DNA from: Halichoerus grypus
Lineage: Eukaryota; Chordata; Mammalia; Carnivora; Phocidae
Assembly: GCF_964656455.1 (NCBI RefSeq)
Contig: NC_135720.1
Coordinates: 55,888,598-55,952,597 of the forward strand
Direction: 5' to 3'
DNA length: 64,000 bases
The notes under the pieces are model-generated. The model saw only the letters and a list, made by a program, of their open reading frames with translations, was not told the origin of the DNA and ran no database searches. The translations under genes and the position numbers were made by a program. The stretch's first letter is position 1. Every line of letters starts with the position of its first letter. Positions 35,064 through 47,049 of the stretch are shown here, piece after piece.

Positions 35064-35235
35064 CAGTGGCAACTGACCTTTTGGGGTTGAGGATCCTTGA
35101 GAATATTATGGAAGTTATGAACTACCCCTCCAAAAATGTGCAAACATACTAAATGTGCATTTAATTTTAGAATTCCTATACCCCTCCCACACTCCAAAGC
35201 CTATCTTGGTGCCTTGAAATAATAACTTCTATTCC
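35064..35235 (-). mobile_element. Possible old DNA-transposon fragment
   Basis: 'GGGGTTGAGGATCCTTGAGAATATTATGGAAG' and the following 'CCTCCAAAAATGTGCAAACATACTAAATGTGCATTTAATTTTAGAA' resemble a common mammalian DNA-transposon fossil. Family and orientation not certain. Confidence 0.35.
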
Positions 35236-36937
35236 AGATAAATTAAAAAATTTTTTTTGAATGAAACTAAAATAGTCACAGAACTTTGGAGCTATATATT
35301 TAGAATGTATCATTTACATACATTGCTTCCCATCAGAGCCCTTACACTGTCCCATTGCAGGGATTGTAATAATTCCTAGAATGAATTCTGCTATTACGGC
35401 CTATAGGAAACTGTCACAAGATACTGGATATAGTATTTTTTCTAAAAATGTCTTTCATTCCATCAATCAATGAGTGGATTTTATGTGAAACTAGGGGAAA
35501 CATTTTTTACTTCCAATGTTAGGTAAAGTTGTGCTTTTCTTAAGCAAATATTATGTTTATATTGTGGGAGAAGTAATTTTATAATTGTTCATGATTTCCT
35601 TTGTGCCTTTTCAGCAACTTTTATAGGGGCGTTATAACATTCGTTACCATGTATTGTCTTCTATTTTATTTTACTATTGTACTGCCATTTTCCTTTTAGT
35701 TTTTGTGCTCTCCTCTCCTTCCACCCCTTTTTATTACATGATTTTAGTTCTATATGATCTCTCAAATCCTTTGTAGAATGAAGTGGGATATAAATTTATA
35801 TGTAAAAAAAAGTGAAGGGATAGATATCTTTTTTGAAATAGTTAAGTCATCAATGTTGTTCTTGTAATTTCCAAGGAATGTGGATTTCACAAAGGACTTT
35901 GTCAACCTTTCCAGCTTTTAATTTTCTCAAAAATAAGTGTCTTCACACTGGGATTTTGCAGTCATATTGACATTTGTTTGTGCCACATTATTTTGAAATA
36001 ATACAGCATCTCTATGATAATAGAATTTGGATTTTTTTTTTTACCCCCAACTCTGATGCTGGCCTGTTTTTGACAGGTTGCCAAATCCCTCTGCACCTAT
36101 GTTTCTCTGTGTCTGAAAGTGGGGTAATAAAATATGCTAACTCCCTTCCTCTTGAGGAATGTGCCTTTATACATAAAAGATTTAAGCATCTTGAAACAAA
36201 GTCATTTGTGTATAAAGTAATAGCATGGGCCATTATTCTAACTTCATGTCATTTGCCTCCTTAGTTCACTAACTTGAGTGTCCACAGATGGCATCCATAG
36301 CATTCTGCAAGTGCACCAAGAAAAAATTAAGATGTTCCTATTTCAATCAATGGACATGTTGTGATTGTGACTCTCTATAACCATAGCTCTTTAAAGTTAC
36401 TAGAGCATCCATGTGAGGGACAACTTGTGGGCTTTCAGGGTTTGGTTAGGCCAGTTTATGAGGACATCGCAATAGTGAAAACTGCAGTCCCACTAGGTTT
36501 ACTCTGTGCGGTGTTTTCAGATTGCTCTTAACCTTGGCCAACTGCTTCTTAGATCTTTCTTATTTGTGTTCCAGAAGAACAGGTATTCAACAACCCCAAT
36601 GGCATAAAAACCCAAAGAGCAGTTGACTGATAATCATAATTTACCTGGTGAAAATATAGGGAGGATGGGGACCCTCAGAATAAATGGTCTAGAGCAGGGC
36701 TTTAAGCATATGTGTGTGATACATATGTGCACATAACATAACTTTGTGTTAGAAAAGAAGAAAACTCAGATCGTTAGAATTTACCTTCCTCTCATAAGTG
36801 AGAAATCTAAGGCATGGTAATTTTTCTAAGATCAAAAAGAAGTAGTGAAAAACCAAGAAATAGAACTCAGGTTTCCCAGTACCCAAATAAGTGTTTTTTT
36901 CTATGTCTTATATTTGTTTCTTCTACAATAGCACTAT
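35236..36937. other. No recognised feature
   Basis: AT-rich unique DNA. The overlapping opposed frames at 35974-36264 (96 codons) and 36012-36233 show no domain or codon signature I trust. Confidence 0.45.
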
Positions 36938-36952
36938 TATATTCCATGTCTT

Positions 36953-37160
36953 TTTTTTTTTTAAGATTTTTATTTATTTATTTGAGAGAGAGAGACTGAG
37001 AGAGAGAGCACATGAGAGGGGGGGAGGGTCGGGAGGGTCAGAGGGAGAAGCAGACTCCCTGCCGAGCAGGGAGCCCGATGCGGGACTTGATCCAGGGACT
37101 CCAGGATCATGACCTGAGCCGAAGGCAGTCGCTTAACCAACTGAGCCACCCAGGCGCCCA
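36953..37160 (-). mobile_element. Can-SINE, minus strand, young type, 15-bp TSD
   Basis: Perfect duplication TATATTCCATGTCTT at 36938-36952 and 37161-37175. Body AGACTCCCTGCCGAGCAGGG with GATGCGGGACTTGATCC is almost identical to the other young copies; tail still has a long T run. Confidence 0.97.
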
Positions 37161-37175
37161 TATATTCCATGTCTT

Positions 37176-38480
37176 CATGGTTTCGCTTTTCCATCCCAAC
37201 ATCCTTTTCAATTCTTAGAGTCTATGAAAGTGTAATTTTACCCAGTAATGATACCTTTGCTCATGAAATCTGGCCAGAGAAGAAATATTATTGATTTACA
37301 AATGCACAACAGTTTTGGTTTTTATTTCTGTTTATAACTACTTTAATATGCACTGCATTCATAATTAAATCAATTCAATCAACTCTGTCAGAACATTTTG
37401 AAATACAGTATGTTGTGTCTTTTACAATATAGAGCTTTGTATGTCGTAAATAGTCAAAATTATTTTTTTGAGTGAGTGGATGGCTGAATGAAGAAAATAG
37501 GATTATAATCATAAATTAGATTATCAATTTTACTGGCAGTTTGATATAGTAGTTAAATCTATATTGATGGACTCCTGTCTCACTAAACTTAAGAATATTA
37601 CAAGGGACAGTATTTGGATCATTTAATAGCTTTTGTGTTTCACAGTGGCTTTATATAATTTCAGACAGTGTTTTTTTGCACAGGCTGAAATTATTTTAGA
37701 GTTATTCATTACTTCAGAGAACCAACTTTTTGATGAAATTTATATGCTGCCAAACTATATATTTAGATATGTTATTCACTTCTCTAGTTGTTTCTATGTA
37801 GTGTATTATAGATGCCTCATTTTTCTGTATCTAATCATGGCATTTATATTACTCAAATTTTGGTTTCAGAATGTGTAAAATAGCCTGCATTTGTCTAAAC
37901 TTGGAAAGATTTTCTCATGATTAATAATATGTCCTGCCATTCTTTTGGTATTTTCTGATGATCATCTGTGAGAGGTGACACTAATTGTGTTAGTTTTACA
38001 TCCAGAAGTCATAAAGTAACTCCAAATTTCACTCTAAGCTTTCACTAGCTGGGAGCTTACAGTCAGTGGAATATATATATTTGGCCACCATCACACCACC
38101 ACAAGTAACAGTATGTTGCAAAATATGCACTTGTTTATCTCACAGATAATAGGCCAAGTATAATTAGTTCAGAGCTGAAATAACAAGTCTACTATGGCAA
38201 GGACTCAGGTTTTTATAGAATTATTGGTTTACCATCCTCATTGTGACATCCCAATTCAGCCGGTAAGTAGGGGAAAAGGGTTTTCCTCTTCTTTTAGAGC
38301 ATAATCTAAAAAAATCACCCATAAAACATCATCTCAGATCCTATTGACCCTAATCTGGCTTTATGGTTACTCCTAGATACAAAATAGGCTGGTATTCAGT
38401 CTTTGTCCAAGTATTCACATGTGTCACGTTAATTTCCACAATCATGACAGAAAGGAAGAAGAGATACTCAAGGAAAACTA
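37176..38480. other. Mostly unrecognised; faint repeat traces
   Basis: 37425-37500 ends with GAGTGAGTGGATGGCTGAAT, which may be an L2/MIR terminus. 38080-38410 reads like an old interspersed repeat ('CAAGGACTCAGGTTTTTATAG', 'CAGCCGGTAAGTAGGGGAAA') that I could not assign. Confidence 0.35.
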
Positions 38481-40110
38481 GCTATCTCTGCCCCACAACT
38501 CTTGGATTCATGCTTCTATTTTGTTTCTGTTTCCAATTCATTTTTTCCTCTGTTTATTTCAATCTGGATAATTTCTATTGATCTATTTTTAAGTTCACTG
38601 ATTCTGTCTTCTGCTGTGTCCTATCTACTGATAAAGAATTCGTCATATGTGATATCATACTTCTTAATTCTAAGTTTTCAATTTTGCCACCTTATATAAT
38701 TTCCACCTTTCTGCTGAAATTCTGTGATAACTCTTCATGCATGTTGTCCTTTTTCACTAGATCCTTTAACATGTTAATGATAATTAAAATCTTTGGTAGT
38801 TCCAACATCTAAATCATCTCTGTGTCTGGTTCTGATGTCTGCTTATCACTTGACAAAGATTCATTTTATTCCCCTGCTATATTTGTGTATATCATTTTTT
38901 ATTGACTTCTGGAGTTATATATAAAGCAATAGACACTGAGGCAGATAGGACCCAGGCCTAGAAAGGTACATGCCTCTTCCTTTGTCAGGCTATTACTGGG
39001 GGGAGTTGGGTCGAACTAGACAGTAGTTGAGCTGGGTTTCATTTTGCTGTGGCATCACAGGTTTCAAGTTCCCCAACAATGGGCTGCTGCTACCTTTTCT
39101 TCAGTCTGGACACTACGGTGTTGGTGAGATTTTCTTTGCATTCCTGTTCAGCTCTCAGCTTTCAGCAGACCTTGCACAACTACATTGCAGAGGGAATCTT
39201 TTCCATGCCATTCCCCCTCTTCCAATGGTATATTGATGGTGTTTGTTATAAGGTATGGGGTACATGGTAGGAGCGAGAGATGTCTCTCAGATTTTATGAT
39301 CCAAAGTTAGTCTTAGGCAGGTCCTCTCTACCTGGGTCATAATGATGGGTCTTTCTCAGCATTCCTGTTCTCCTTCAGGATAGAAACACTCTGGCTTGTA
39401 TCTGTGAGATTCTTGATTAGGAGAACCAATAAAAGCTGGTGTCTGTCACAAGGCAGACAGACTTCTTTCTGCATCTCTATCTAGTAGCAGTGTGCCTTTG
39501 CCTGGAACTGGTGACAGAGGGTTTCTCCCCTCGTTCCAGCAGTTCCAGCAAAATATTTCTCTTTTTTTTTTTTTAGATTTTTGTTTTTATTTATTTTTTT
39601 ATTTATTTGACAGAGAGAGAGAGACAGAGAGGGAACACAAGCAGGGGGAGCAGAGGGAAAAGCAGGCTCCCTGCCGAGCAGGGAGCCCCACGTGGGGCTC
39701 GATCCCAGGACCCTGGGATCATGACCTGAGACGAAGGCAGACGCTTAATGACTGAGCCACCCAGGTGCCCCCCAGCAGAAGATTTCTATGCCTGTTCTTT
39801 GAGTCAAGGCTTGTGGTAGAAGGGGAGGTTTCCCGACCCTTTCCCAGGGTCAGTTTTGGCTCCTACAATTTACCTTTGCTGGGAGTAGAAGCTAGATTTT
39901 CTTGGCCCTTACCCAGTGGCTTATAACCTTTGATTCATATAAGAAAAGTTCAAGAAGTGAGTATGGATTTGTGCCTGTACCCTGTGAAGAGGGAACTCTA
40001 TTTGGTCTCGTCCTCTGCTTACAGTCTTTCTCGTGAGCACATGATGGAGGCTCATAGTAAAGAACTATGGGGTGATTATAGTCACCTTGTCCCATGTATT
40101 CTAAATTTCC
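38480..40110 (-). mobile_element. Ancient L1 ORF1 and 5' region, minus strand
   Basis: 'GATCTATTTTTAAGTTCACTGATTCTGTCTTCTGCTG' (38580-38616) and 'ATCTCTGTGTCTGGTTCTGATG' are antisense L1M ORF1 text, parallel to 31800-32080 in the larger L1M. The GC-richer stretch to about 40,000 would be its 5' region. A Can-SINE is inserted at 39561. Boundaries are approximate. Confidence 0.55.
39561..39771 (-). mobile_element. Can-SINE, minus strand, 16-bp TSD
   Basis: Duplication CCAGCAAAATATTTCT (39545-39560) and CCAGCAGAAGATTTCT (39772-39787), two mismatches. Body AGGCTCCCTGCCGAGCAGGG, end TGAGCCACCCAGGTGCCCC. Confidence 0.95.
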
Positions 40111-42700
40111 ACCCTGGTCATCAATTCATCTTTAATAACTCATTGATGTTTCAGCTGTTTTCTTTTACTTTATTCTCATGTCGACTGACATGAGACACTT
40201 CTTACTTGCTCTTACGCTCTGTGAAGGTAAAACAATCCCCATGTCCCTTCTTTCCTTAAAAGTCTCTTCATGTTTTGGGATTTACTTTGCCCTTCACTTC
40301 ACTTCTCAGATGGGCTTGAAGTGTTATGATTTTTGTAAATTTTTTTCTGGCTTTTTGTTGTTGTTGGGGTAGAAGTGATATTCTCTTATGGGTTTATAAA
40401 TTCTAAGTTGAATCATATCATCCTGGGGTTTAAATAGCTCATGTTCAGTATTATCTTTTAGTAAAATAGTTCTTTGGCATTCACAGATTTAGAATCTGTG
40501 GTACCAACTCTATGAGATCTATTGCAAAACACATTTAGTATTGGAATCTTAGTGTTAAAATTGTCTGACTTGTGTAGCAAACCTAGCCCAGTCTGAGCCA
40601 GTGTGTGAATCTAGCTGAGTCCCTTGATATCTGCATCTCCACCAGTCTTTACTTTTCTCACATATGAACTGTTTTTCACATGTGTAATTTACTGCACTTT
40701 GCAGGGGTGCAGTGGGCCTTTTGTAATGCTTGAAATTATATGCTCTTGTGACATGCATACATTTAGGTATTTGCAAAGGTCATGGGTAATATTATTAGCA
40801 AATGTGAAGGTCTGTTCTGTTCTGCTTAGAATATGTAGTAGACTCATGATATATGTCTGGATATCTTCTGGATATTCTGTCTAATCTTTGAGTCAATGAC
40901 AATACACATAGCATAGGCACATAGTTTCTTTTTAATGATATTTGTGATGATAATCATGTATTTCATATAGATATCAAACACACATTAGCTCAATGCCTAT
41001 TTAACCTAAGAAAGTTCTTTTTATCACTATGATAGAATTATTATGTGTAGAATGTTAGATGTAAATGTGCAGGGAGTGAGTGCATGTCCTAGTTATGTTA
41101 CTTCTACTAGCGTTTAGCTTTGTAGCACCCGTAATTCAAATTTGGACTTAAAAAAATGACAGATTAATCTGTGTCATGGATAATCACCATCAATAGCATA
41201 TCACTGAAATAGTAAATATTAAATCTGTAAAGAATAAAGACCTACTGGACTATAAGCAATGGCAATGCACAATCGTTATTGTGGTTTAGGCTAGAATTAA
41301 TCAATTTTAAAAATGGGCCCTAGCTTAAGCTATTAACATCTTACAAGATAAATGCCAGCTTTTCCTTTTCCACTTTCCATCTTGAAAATTACTAAAATGC
41401 ATACTTCACTTGTAGCTTAATAAGTATATTTAGTCGTTGCTTAATCAATATCTTACAGAAGAGATCAAATCAAGTTAATGATGTATGCCCAGTAGAAATA
41501 GTCTTCTTACCAAACTGTAAGAGCCATCTCTTCTCTACAAGGAACCAATCTTCATAAGCTATAAGAACTACCCATTTGACACACTCTATTAATTGTAATT
41601 AAAACATGAACATCTACTTTGCTGTGCTGCTCTTTCATAGATTTTGATCAGCTTTCATATTTGCTCCCAGAGTGGTAGTTTGTGTATTGTGATTAAGACT
41701 CAATTTGAGCCCCAATACTGTGTGTCATTATTTGTGACAATATAAACTGTGAGATCAGTCATTTGCACTATTTTTCCGTATGCTAATTTTAGAAATCTGT
41801 CAATATGATTACATTAAAATACTGAGCTATATTTGGAAATAAATGCTCAACTACTCTAGTCATTTCATATTCACTGTCATAATGTTAATCATGAGGGTCT
41901 TATGTGGTGTTATTTGGATGTAATTTCATTTTAAGATCCTACAAAATCCTCTATCTCTTGTCTGGATTTAGTCAAGAGTGTCTGCCTTAGTATATCTGTG
42001 TTTGGCAGCATTCCAGTTCCTTTGATACTTCTGTTAGAGGGATATTTGAAAAGTGGAAACCAGTGTGCAGGGAGGAGCTTAATTTAGATGCCCTTAATCT
42101 GGTTCAGGTTCAGTGATTTGATTTTGAAAATGGGGTTTTCTCTCTTTCAATTTTCCTTTTCTATAACTTGGATAAGGTCAATTAGACCCAGAGAGGAAAT
42201 GTTCATACCTAATGTGCAAATGCAGATGATTGGCTTGTTGTTCTTCTGACAAAGCCAGAAATTGCATGTGTTCGTCTTATCTTACATTGTAGAAAAAGCC
42301 AATTTGATAATTGTGAACTGCTTTCTGCAGCTGTGAATGCCCCCTTTCAAACCAATAGAAAACAACAGGAGGCCCAACTGTGAACATTCTTTTGGAAATT
42401 CTATTTACAAAATGTATCCATTAACAAACTACCCCACAGCTTCCTGGGAATTAAACAAAGTCAGACCTGGTGAAGTACCAGCGCTATTAAATGGGCCTTG
42501 CTTACACACGGTCTCTTGTGTTCTACTCCCAGTGGAGTAGAATTCATAGGTTATTTTGGAGGTTTTATTAAATTTTCCTTTTTATGTAGATAAATAGCCT
42601 AGCCAGTGTAATCACTAAAAAACAAAAGTCTAAGTGAGTTTTATAATAAATATTTAAATGATACTATACCATAAGGAAATACTTATAATTTGGTTCCAAA
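40111..42700. other. About 2.5 kb without a recognised repeat
   Basis: The longest stretch in the window where I recognise no transposon. Base composition is less T-biased around 42,060-42,540. No open frame above 90 codons and no motif. Candidate unique or conserved non-coding DNA. Confidence 0.45.
40174..40195. repeat. Perfect 9-bp inverted repeat
   Basis: TCTCATGTC (40174-40182) and GACATGAGA (40187-40195) around a four-base centre GACT. Confidence 0.8.
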
Positions 42701-42704
42701 TTTT

Positions 42705-42900
42705 TCATGGACTTACTCCAACCCACTTGAAACTTATTATTTATTGCCTTGTATCAGTTGTTTTTTCTTTTTCTTCCCCACCCCCCCCCCAAAATTGTAA
42801 GCTTTTTGAGGGCAAAGATAGTGCGTTTCCTTTCTTTTTTCTCATAGGTCTTACAACTTAGTGGGCTCTTCATAGATACTGATTAATTGGTTGAATATAC
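42705..42900 (+). mobile_element. L2 LINE 3' end
   Basis: 'TGTAAGCTTTTTGAGGGCAAAGATAGTG' (42797-42824), then 'CTCATAGGTCTTACAACTTAGTGGGC' and 'TTAATTGGTTGAATAT' follow the L2 terminus on the plus strand. C11 run at 42780-42790. Confidence 0.75.
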
Positions 42901-43765
42901 AAATATGCTAACAGAAAAATTTGGTGAGATAGATTTGCACAAACTTAACATTTAAAATCAAATCTTTATTTCTTCTTCATAAAGAAATTGCACTCATTCT
43001 CATATATTTTAGATTATGGACACAGAGTCCACTAATAAAATATACCATGTGTCTATGTTGTGTTGTTCATTCTTTTTTGTTTTTGTTCATTATTTTTCTT
43101 AATAAAATTAATAAAGCACTAAAAACATATCAAACTCTACTGTAACAGCCAAATTGTATATCTTAAAAAAGCTTTTTTTTTCTTCTGAAATAAAGGTTAG
43201 CATTATGAAGCATTTAGAAAAGGTGTGAAGGATTCTAGTTCATTGTAATGAGCCCAGCAAAGCTGCAACTACATAATCTGAGAGTTTTTCTTCAGGACTC
43301 CTAGTGATGGATGGTGCATTTTCTCTTTCTGTAGCCTTTTAGGGCAATCAAACAGAAATACATTTAAGGATTTCAATGAAATTTATTTTACCAGTTCAGG
43401 ATATGGACTCTATTTCACTTTCACCTATGCCTAAATCTTTTAGAAATATCCAAAATTGCCCCCACTCTTATAGATTCATCTTAGAACCTATGCAATTTAA
43501 TAGATGAAGAAAACTGTTAAGCAAAAGAAACAGCAGAAGTACATATAGTCTTTATGAAGGTGAAATGTAATTCTTCCTGTCCCAAAAAACAGAAAAGACA
43601 AATCTAGATCTAACTTATGAAAAATTGTTTTGAGTTTATTTTCTGTCTTTTCCCAGCATATCAAATATATACAAATAATCAAAGCAACATTGAATTATCG
43701 GTCTCCCTGAAGACAAATAAAACAAAAATACTAAAAATGAATATTTTTTAAAAACATAAAATATA
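42901..43765. other. No recognised feature
   Basis: AT-rich; nothing named. Confidence 0.45.
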
Positions 43766-43966
43766 GGGCGCCTGGGTGGCTCAGTTGGTTAAGCAACTGC
43801 CTTCGGCTCAGGTCATGATCCTGGAGTCCCGGGATCGAGTCCCGCATCGGGCTCCCTGCTCGGCAGGGAGTCTGCTTCTCCCTCTGACCCTCCTCCCTCT
43901 CATGCTCTCTGTCTCTCATTCTCTCTCTCTCAAATAAATAAATTAAAAAATCTTTAAAAAAAAAAA
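43766..43966 (+). mobile_element. Can-SINE, plus strand, young type
   Basis: GGGCGCCTGGGTGGCTCAGT head, GGATCGAGTCCCGCATCGGG (B-box region), CTCGGCAGGGAGTCTGCTTC, tail AAATAAATAAATT and TCTTT. The duplication is obscured by AT-rich flanks (AAAATATA before, AAAATATATATA after). Confidence 0.93.
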
Positions 43967-44029
43967 TATATATATATTGATGGTGATTTTATTAACATCA
44001 GACCAGTGTGAGGCTTCTAGAAATAGTCA

Positions 44030-44072
44030 TTGTTAGCCACCGTATAGTACATCATTAGTTTTTGATATACAT
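44030..44072 (-). mobile_element. L1 3'-terminal scrap
   Basis: 'GTTAGCCACCGTATAGTACATCATTAGTTTTTGATAT' closely follows the 3' terminus of the large L1 ('GTTAGTCACCATTCATTACATCATTAGTTTTTGATG' at 12504). Confidence 0.6.
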
Positions 44073-44140
44073 TGGCTAACTGAACATAATAGGAAAAAAT
44101 AGAAATTGTCATTGCTGTGATTTTTTGTTAAATTAACATT

Positions 44141-44762
44141 TGTTAAGTAGAGCCCTGGGGTACCAGATGTTGAAGGATGTTTCCCTTCAACAAAGGTTAA
44201 GGGAAAGTGAAATAGAGACGTTTATGACTCACAAATCCTGAAGGAGGTATACTGCTTGCCTGGAGAGGCCACACAGGGAGGTCAAGGCAGGATGCGTGCA
44301 GAGCGGGTGAGGCAGGACCTGGGACACAGGCCTTTATTAGGGTCCATGGGTGAAGTGCTTTGGGATTCCCTTGCTAGGGCTGGATTGGGCAATTCAGATT
44401 TTAAAAAGTGGTTTTCTTAAGATTCTCAGGGGTCTTATGTAAGGGGCAGGCACAGAAGGGGCAGGACCTGTGAGGCAAGGGAGAAAATGCTTATCACATG
44501 GGGCCTGGGAAAGTTATATAAGGAACTTACAATTACTTGAGACTCTGCAGGCTGTCATCAAAGGCATGTGCTTATGGAAGGAGCTGTATTATCCAGCAGC
44601 ACAGCTGCCTCTCCATAGTCACTTAATACAGCTAGTGATGCACTGCAAGTACCTAAGGAAAACCTAATCATTAGTAGGCCTGTCTAGACTGGGTAAAGAC
44701 TACCCTCCTAGAAGGTGACATAGAGTCATCTCTTGAGATTGGTTTTAGGTTAGACATTAACA
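44141..44762 (-). mobile_element. Probable solo LTR of an endogenous retrovirus, minus strand
   Basis: 622 bp bounded by TGTTAA at 44141 and TTAACA at 44762, the TG...CA inverted ends of a retroviral LTR. Reading the minus strand, a TATATAA-type box lies at 44514-44520. An AATAAA lies at 44333-44338, about 180 bp downstream, and a ~195-bp end segment closes in CTCTACTTAACA. GC content is above the surroundings. No internal retroviral genes flank it, so it would be a solo LTR. The flanking 5-mers ACATT and ACCAT do not match exactly. Family unknown. Confidence 0.55.
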
Positions 44763-44973
44763 ACCATACGATTATCCTGGCATTTAATCCCGGAGAAGAA
44801 TATTGTAGTAACACAAACATTTTAAATACAAAATTGGTCTAAATGTTTACCAAGGAGGACCTCTTGTTTCACAGAACAGATTCTCTAGGGAGTTAGAGAG
44901 TAAGGGAGTGGGTCAGGAAATTTGATTCATATAAATGCAGATAGAAATGAGCCTTATTTAAGACTATTGTGTA

Positions 44974-45169
44974 GGGCACCTGGGTGGCTCAGTTGGTTAA
45001 GCGACTGCCTTCAGCTCAGGTCATGATCCTGGAGTCCCTGGATCGAGTCCCGCATCGGGCTCCCTGCTCGGCAAGGAGTCTGCTTCTCCCTCTGACCCTC
45101 CCCCCTCCCATGTGCTCTCTTTCTCTCATTCTCTCTCAAATAAATAAATAAAATCTTTAAAAAAAAAAA
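44974..45169 (+). mobile_element. Can-SINE, plus strand, young type, 14-bp TSD
   Basis: Perfect duplication AAGACTATTGTGTA at 44960-44973 and 45170-45183, long pure A tail (45158-45170) and a body nearly identical to the copies at 18,656 and 43,766. Confidence 0.97.
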
Positions 45170-45183
45170 AAGACTATTGTGTA

Positions 45184-46419
45184 ACGGTGCTACCTGAACT
45201 AGGCAACAGGATTGCCTACCCTCTTCGGATATCTCTCCATAACTCAGGACTTTATGAAACAAGGAGACCATTAGTTGAAAGTCACTGATCTCAAGCTTTG
45301 AAATAAGAACTATGCTATGTTTATGATACATTGACTCAATGGTATACCCTTGGCATGAATAGGAATCTCTGATCTTTTTCACCGAACATACGAACATACG
45401 TAGCAAGGTTAAAACTTCACTTTATCAGCACCTTTGCTTAGTAGGGCGCAGAGGTAAATTCCACGGTTCTGGCCTGAAAGATTTTCTTGTGCCGCACTCA
45501 TCCTCAGTTGTGGGTTCCATGTGGTTCTTGTTTCCCACTGAACTACCATAACTGAGGTCTTTCTTAGTCATTAGTTCCCGACTAGTAGTTGTGGAAACGG
45601 CTCAGTTTTTGTAGATGAAAGTTTTCAAAGTTTACTCCCAGGATTGAGTATCTGATTTTACTTTCCTTCGTCATGCTCTCCAAAATAAAAATGGCTTTTA
45701 GATAAAGCCATCTGCCTGTTTAATATTGACTATGTGTATTTCCTTCCTTTGTATTATATGACTCCTTCCCCTCCTTTCTGTGATCAAGGAAGCACTATGA
45801 AAAGATAAAAAAACAACCTTACAGAGTGCTTTCTGATTGCTTGCATCGTGTCACTTCCTGTGCAATACCATTATATAGCCGCCTGACTTAGGTGGCTCAC
45901 AAGGATTATTTATAAATTATGTTTCATTCTTCATAAGATATGGGTTATACTGGCACATGATTATGAGGGATCTTTGTATTCCTTTTTATTTCTTTTCATG
46001 TGTCACTCTTTCTTATTCCCACTGTACAGATTATAAATGGGTAGAAATCATTCATATATTTATATGTATATATTCCACAGCTGAGGGCATTGTATGCTAT
46101 CAAAATGTACCTTATTGTTTAACTGAAATAACTATAGGTCTATTTTAAAAGAGAGGCTCTATTTCATCCAAGAAAATTACTAATGGAAAAAACAAATGGT
46201 GAATGATGTGGAAAATGTCCTATCAACCTACATAATCCATTTATATAATGATGGCAGATTTGTCTCTTGAGGTACCTTCTGCTTCTATCATTCTATAATT
46301 ATGGATATTTAAATTGGAACACTGCAATAATGATTGCTTTGAGCACTCTGAGATATTTCTGTCTTAATAGCAGAGTACCTACCTCTCCAACTGCATTTCA
46401 TGCTAATCTTTCCCTAGAT
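45184..46419. other. No recognised feature
   Basis: 45,184-45,620 is less AT-rich than average and could be further retroviral-type sequence, but I see no motif. The rest is unique AT-rich DNA. Confidence 0.35.
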
Positions 46420-47049
46420 CAGGGATTAGCAAAGTTTTTCAGTAAATGGCCAGATAGCAAGTATTTTAGGTTTCGCAGGTCATATGGTCTGTTGCAACTA
46501 GTCAACTAGTCTTTTTAAACAGTGTCTGACATTTATTGAAAATAAGAAATAGACTTTTGTCCAGGTAGCCCTGAAGAGTTGAGCAGAGTGTAGGAGTTAT
46601 TTTGTTGCCCAATGAGCACATAACTAAGAAAATCCTGCAAATTCAGAAGAGATCAGGAATTTGGGCAAAATTAACTGATTCAAAGGCGAAATGACTTGTT
46701 TGGCTGCTAAGCACCCTAGGACTCCAGAAGCTATCTGCTAGGACTAGAAAACATTCCTGGGAGTGGAGAGAGAATGGGCTCCATGGAAGGTGGGACGCTG
46801 GCCCCTTTGAAGGATGGCAAGGTGTCTGAATCATTGTCTAGAGGCTAAGGCCAGTTCAGGTACTTCCTGGGGAAGTCTAGATTGCTAAATGTGGTGGTCT
46901 CCTGGTGGGATGATGCAGCGACAGCCCAGATCTGCAGACAGATGCAGGCCTGCTGGTCTTTTCCACCAGTCTTTTCACTTCCCTTTGTAGCATCAAAAAG
47001 CCATTGGCAGTAATAAACAAATGAGTATGGCTGTGTTCAAATGAAACTT
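46420..47049 (+). mobile_element. hAT-type fossil split by a ~450-bp insertion
   Basis: Left part 46420-46508 ('CAGGGATTAGCAAAGTTTTTCAGTAAATGGCCAGATAGCAAG', 'GTCATATGGTCTGTTGCAACTA') is the same family as 20160-20452. The next segment of the family appears only at 46976-47049 ('TTTGTAGCATCAAAAAGCC', 'AATGAGTATGGCTGTGTTC'). The family's 3' half is missing after 47049, where L2 begins. Confidence 0.75.
46516..46967. mobile_element. Unclassified insertion within the hAT fossil
   Basis: About 452 bp lying between two copies of AGTCTTTT (46508-46515 and 46968-46975) and separating two parts of one hAT element. GC-richer than its surroundings. No family recognised; it could be an LTR or another DNA element. 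Confidence 0.45.

Noticed and set aside
43766..43850. tRNA gene
   Set aside because: The tRNA-like head is the Can-SINE 5' region with A and B boxes; it continues into the SINE body, CT tract and AATAAA tail and does not fold as a mature tRNA.
45011..45406. A 131-codon minus frame
   Set aside because: Its C-terminal third is translated Can-SINE and the rest has no recognisable feature; no splice or promoter context.
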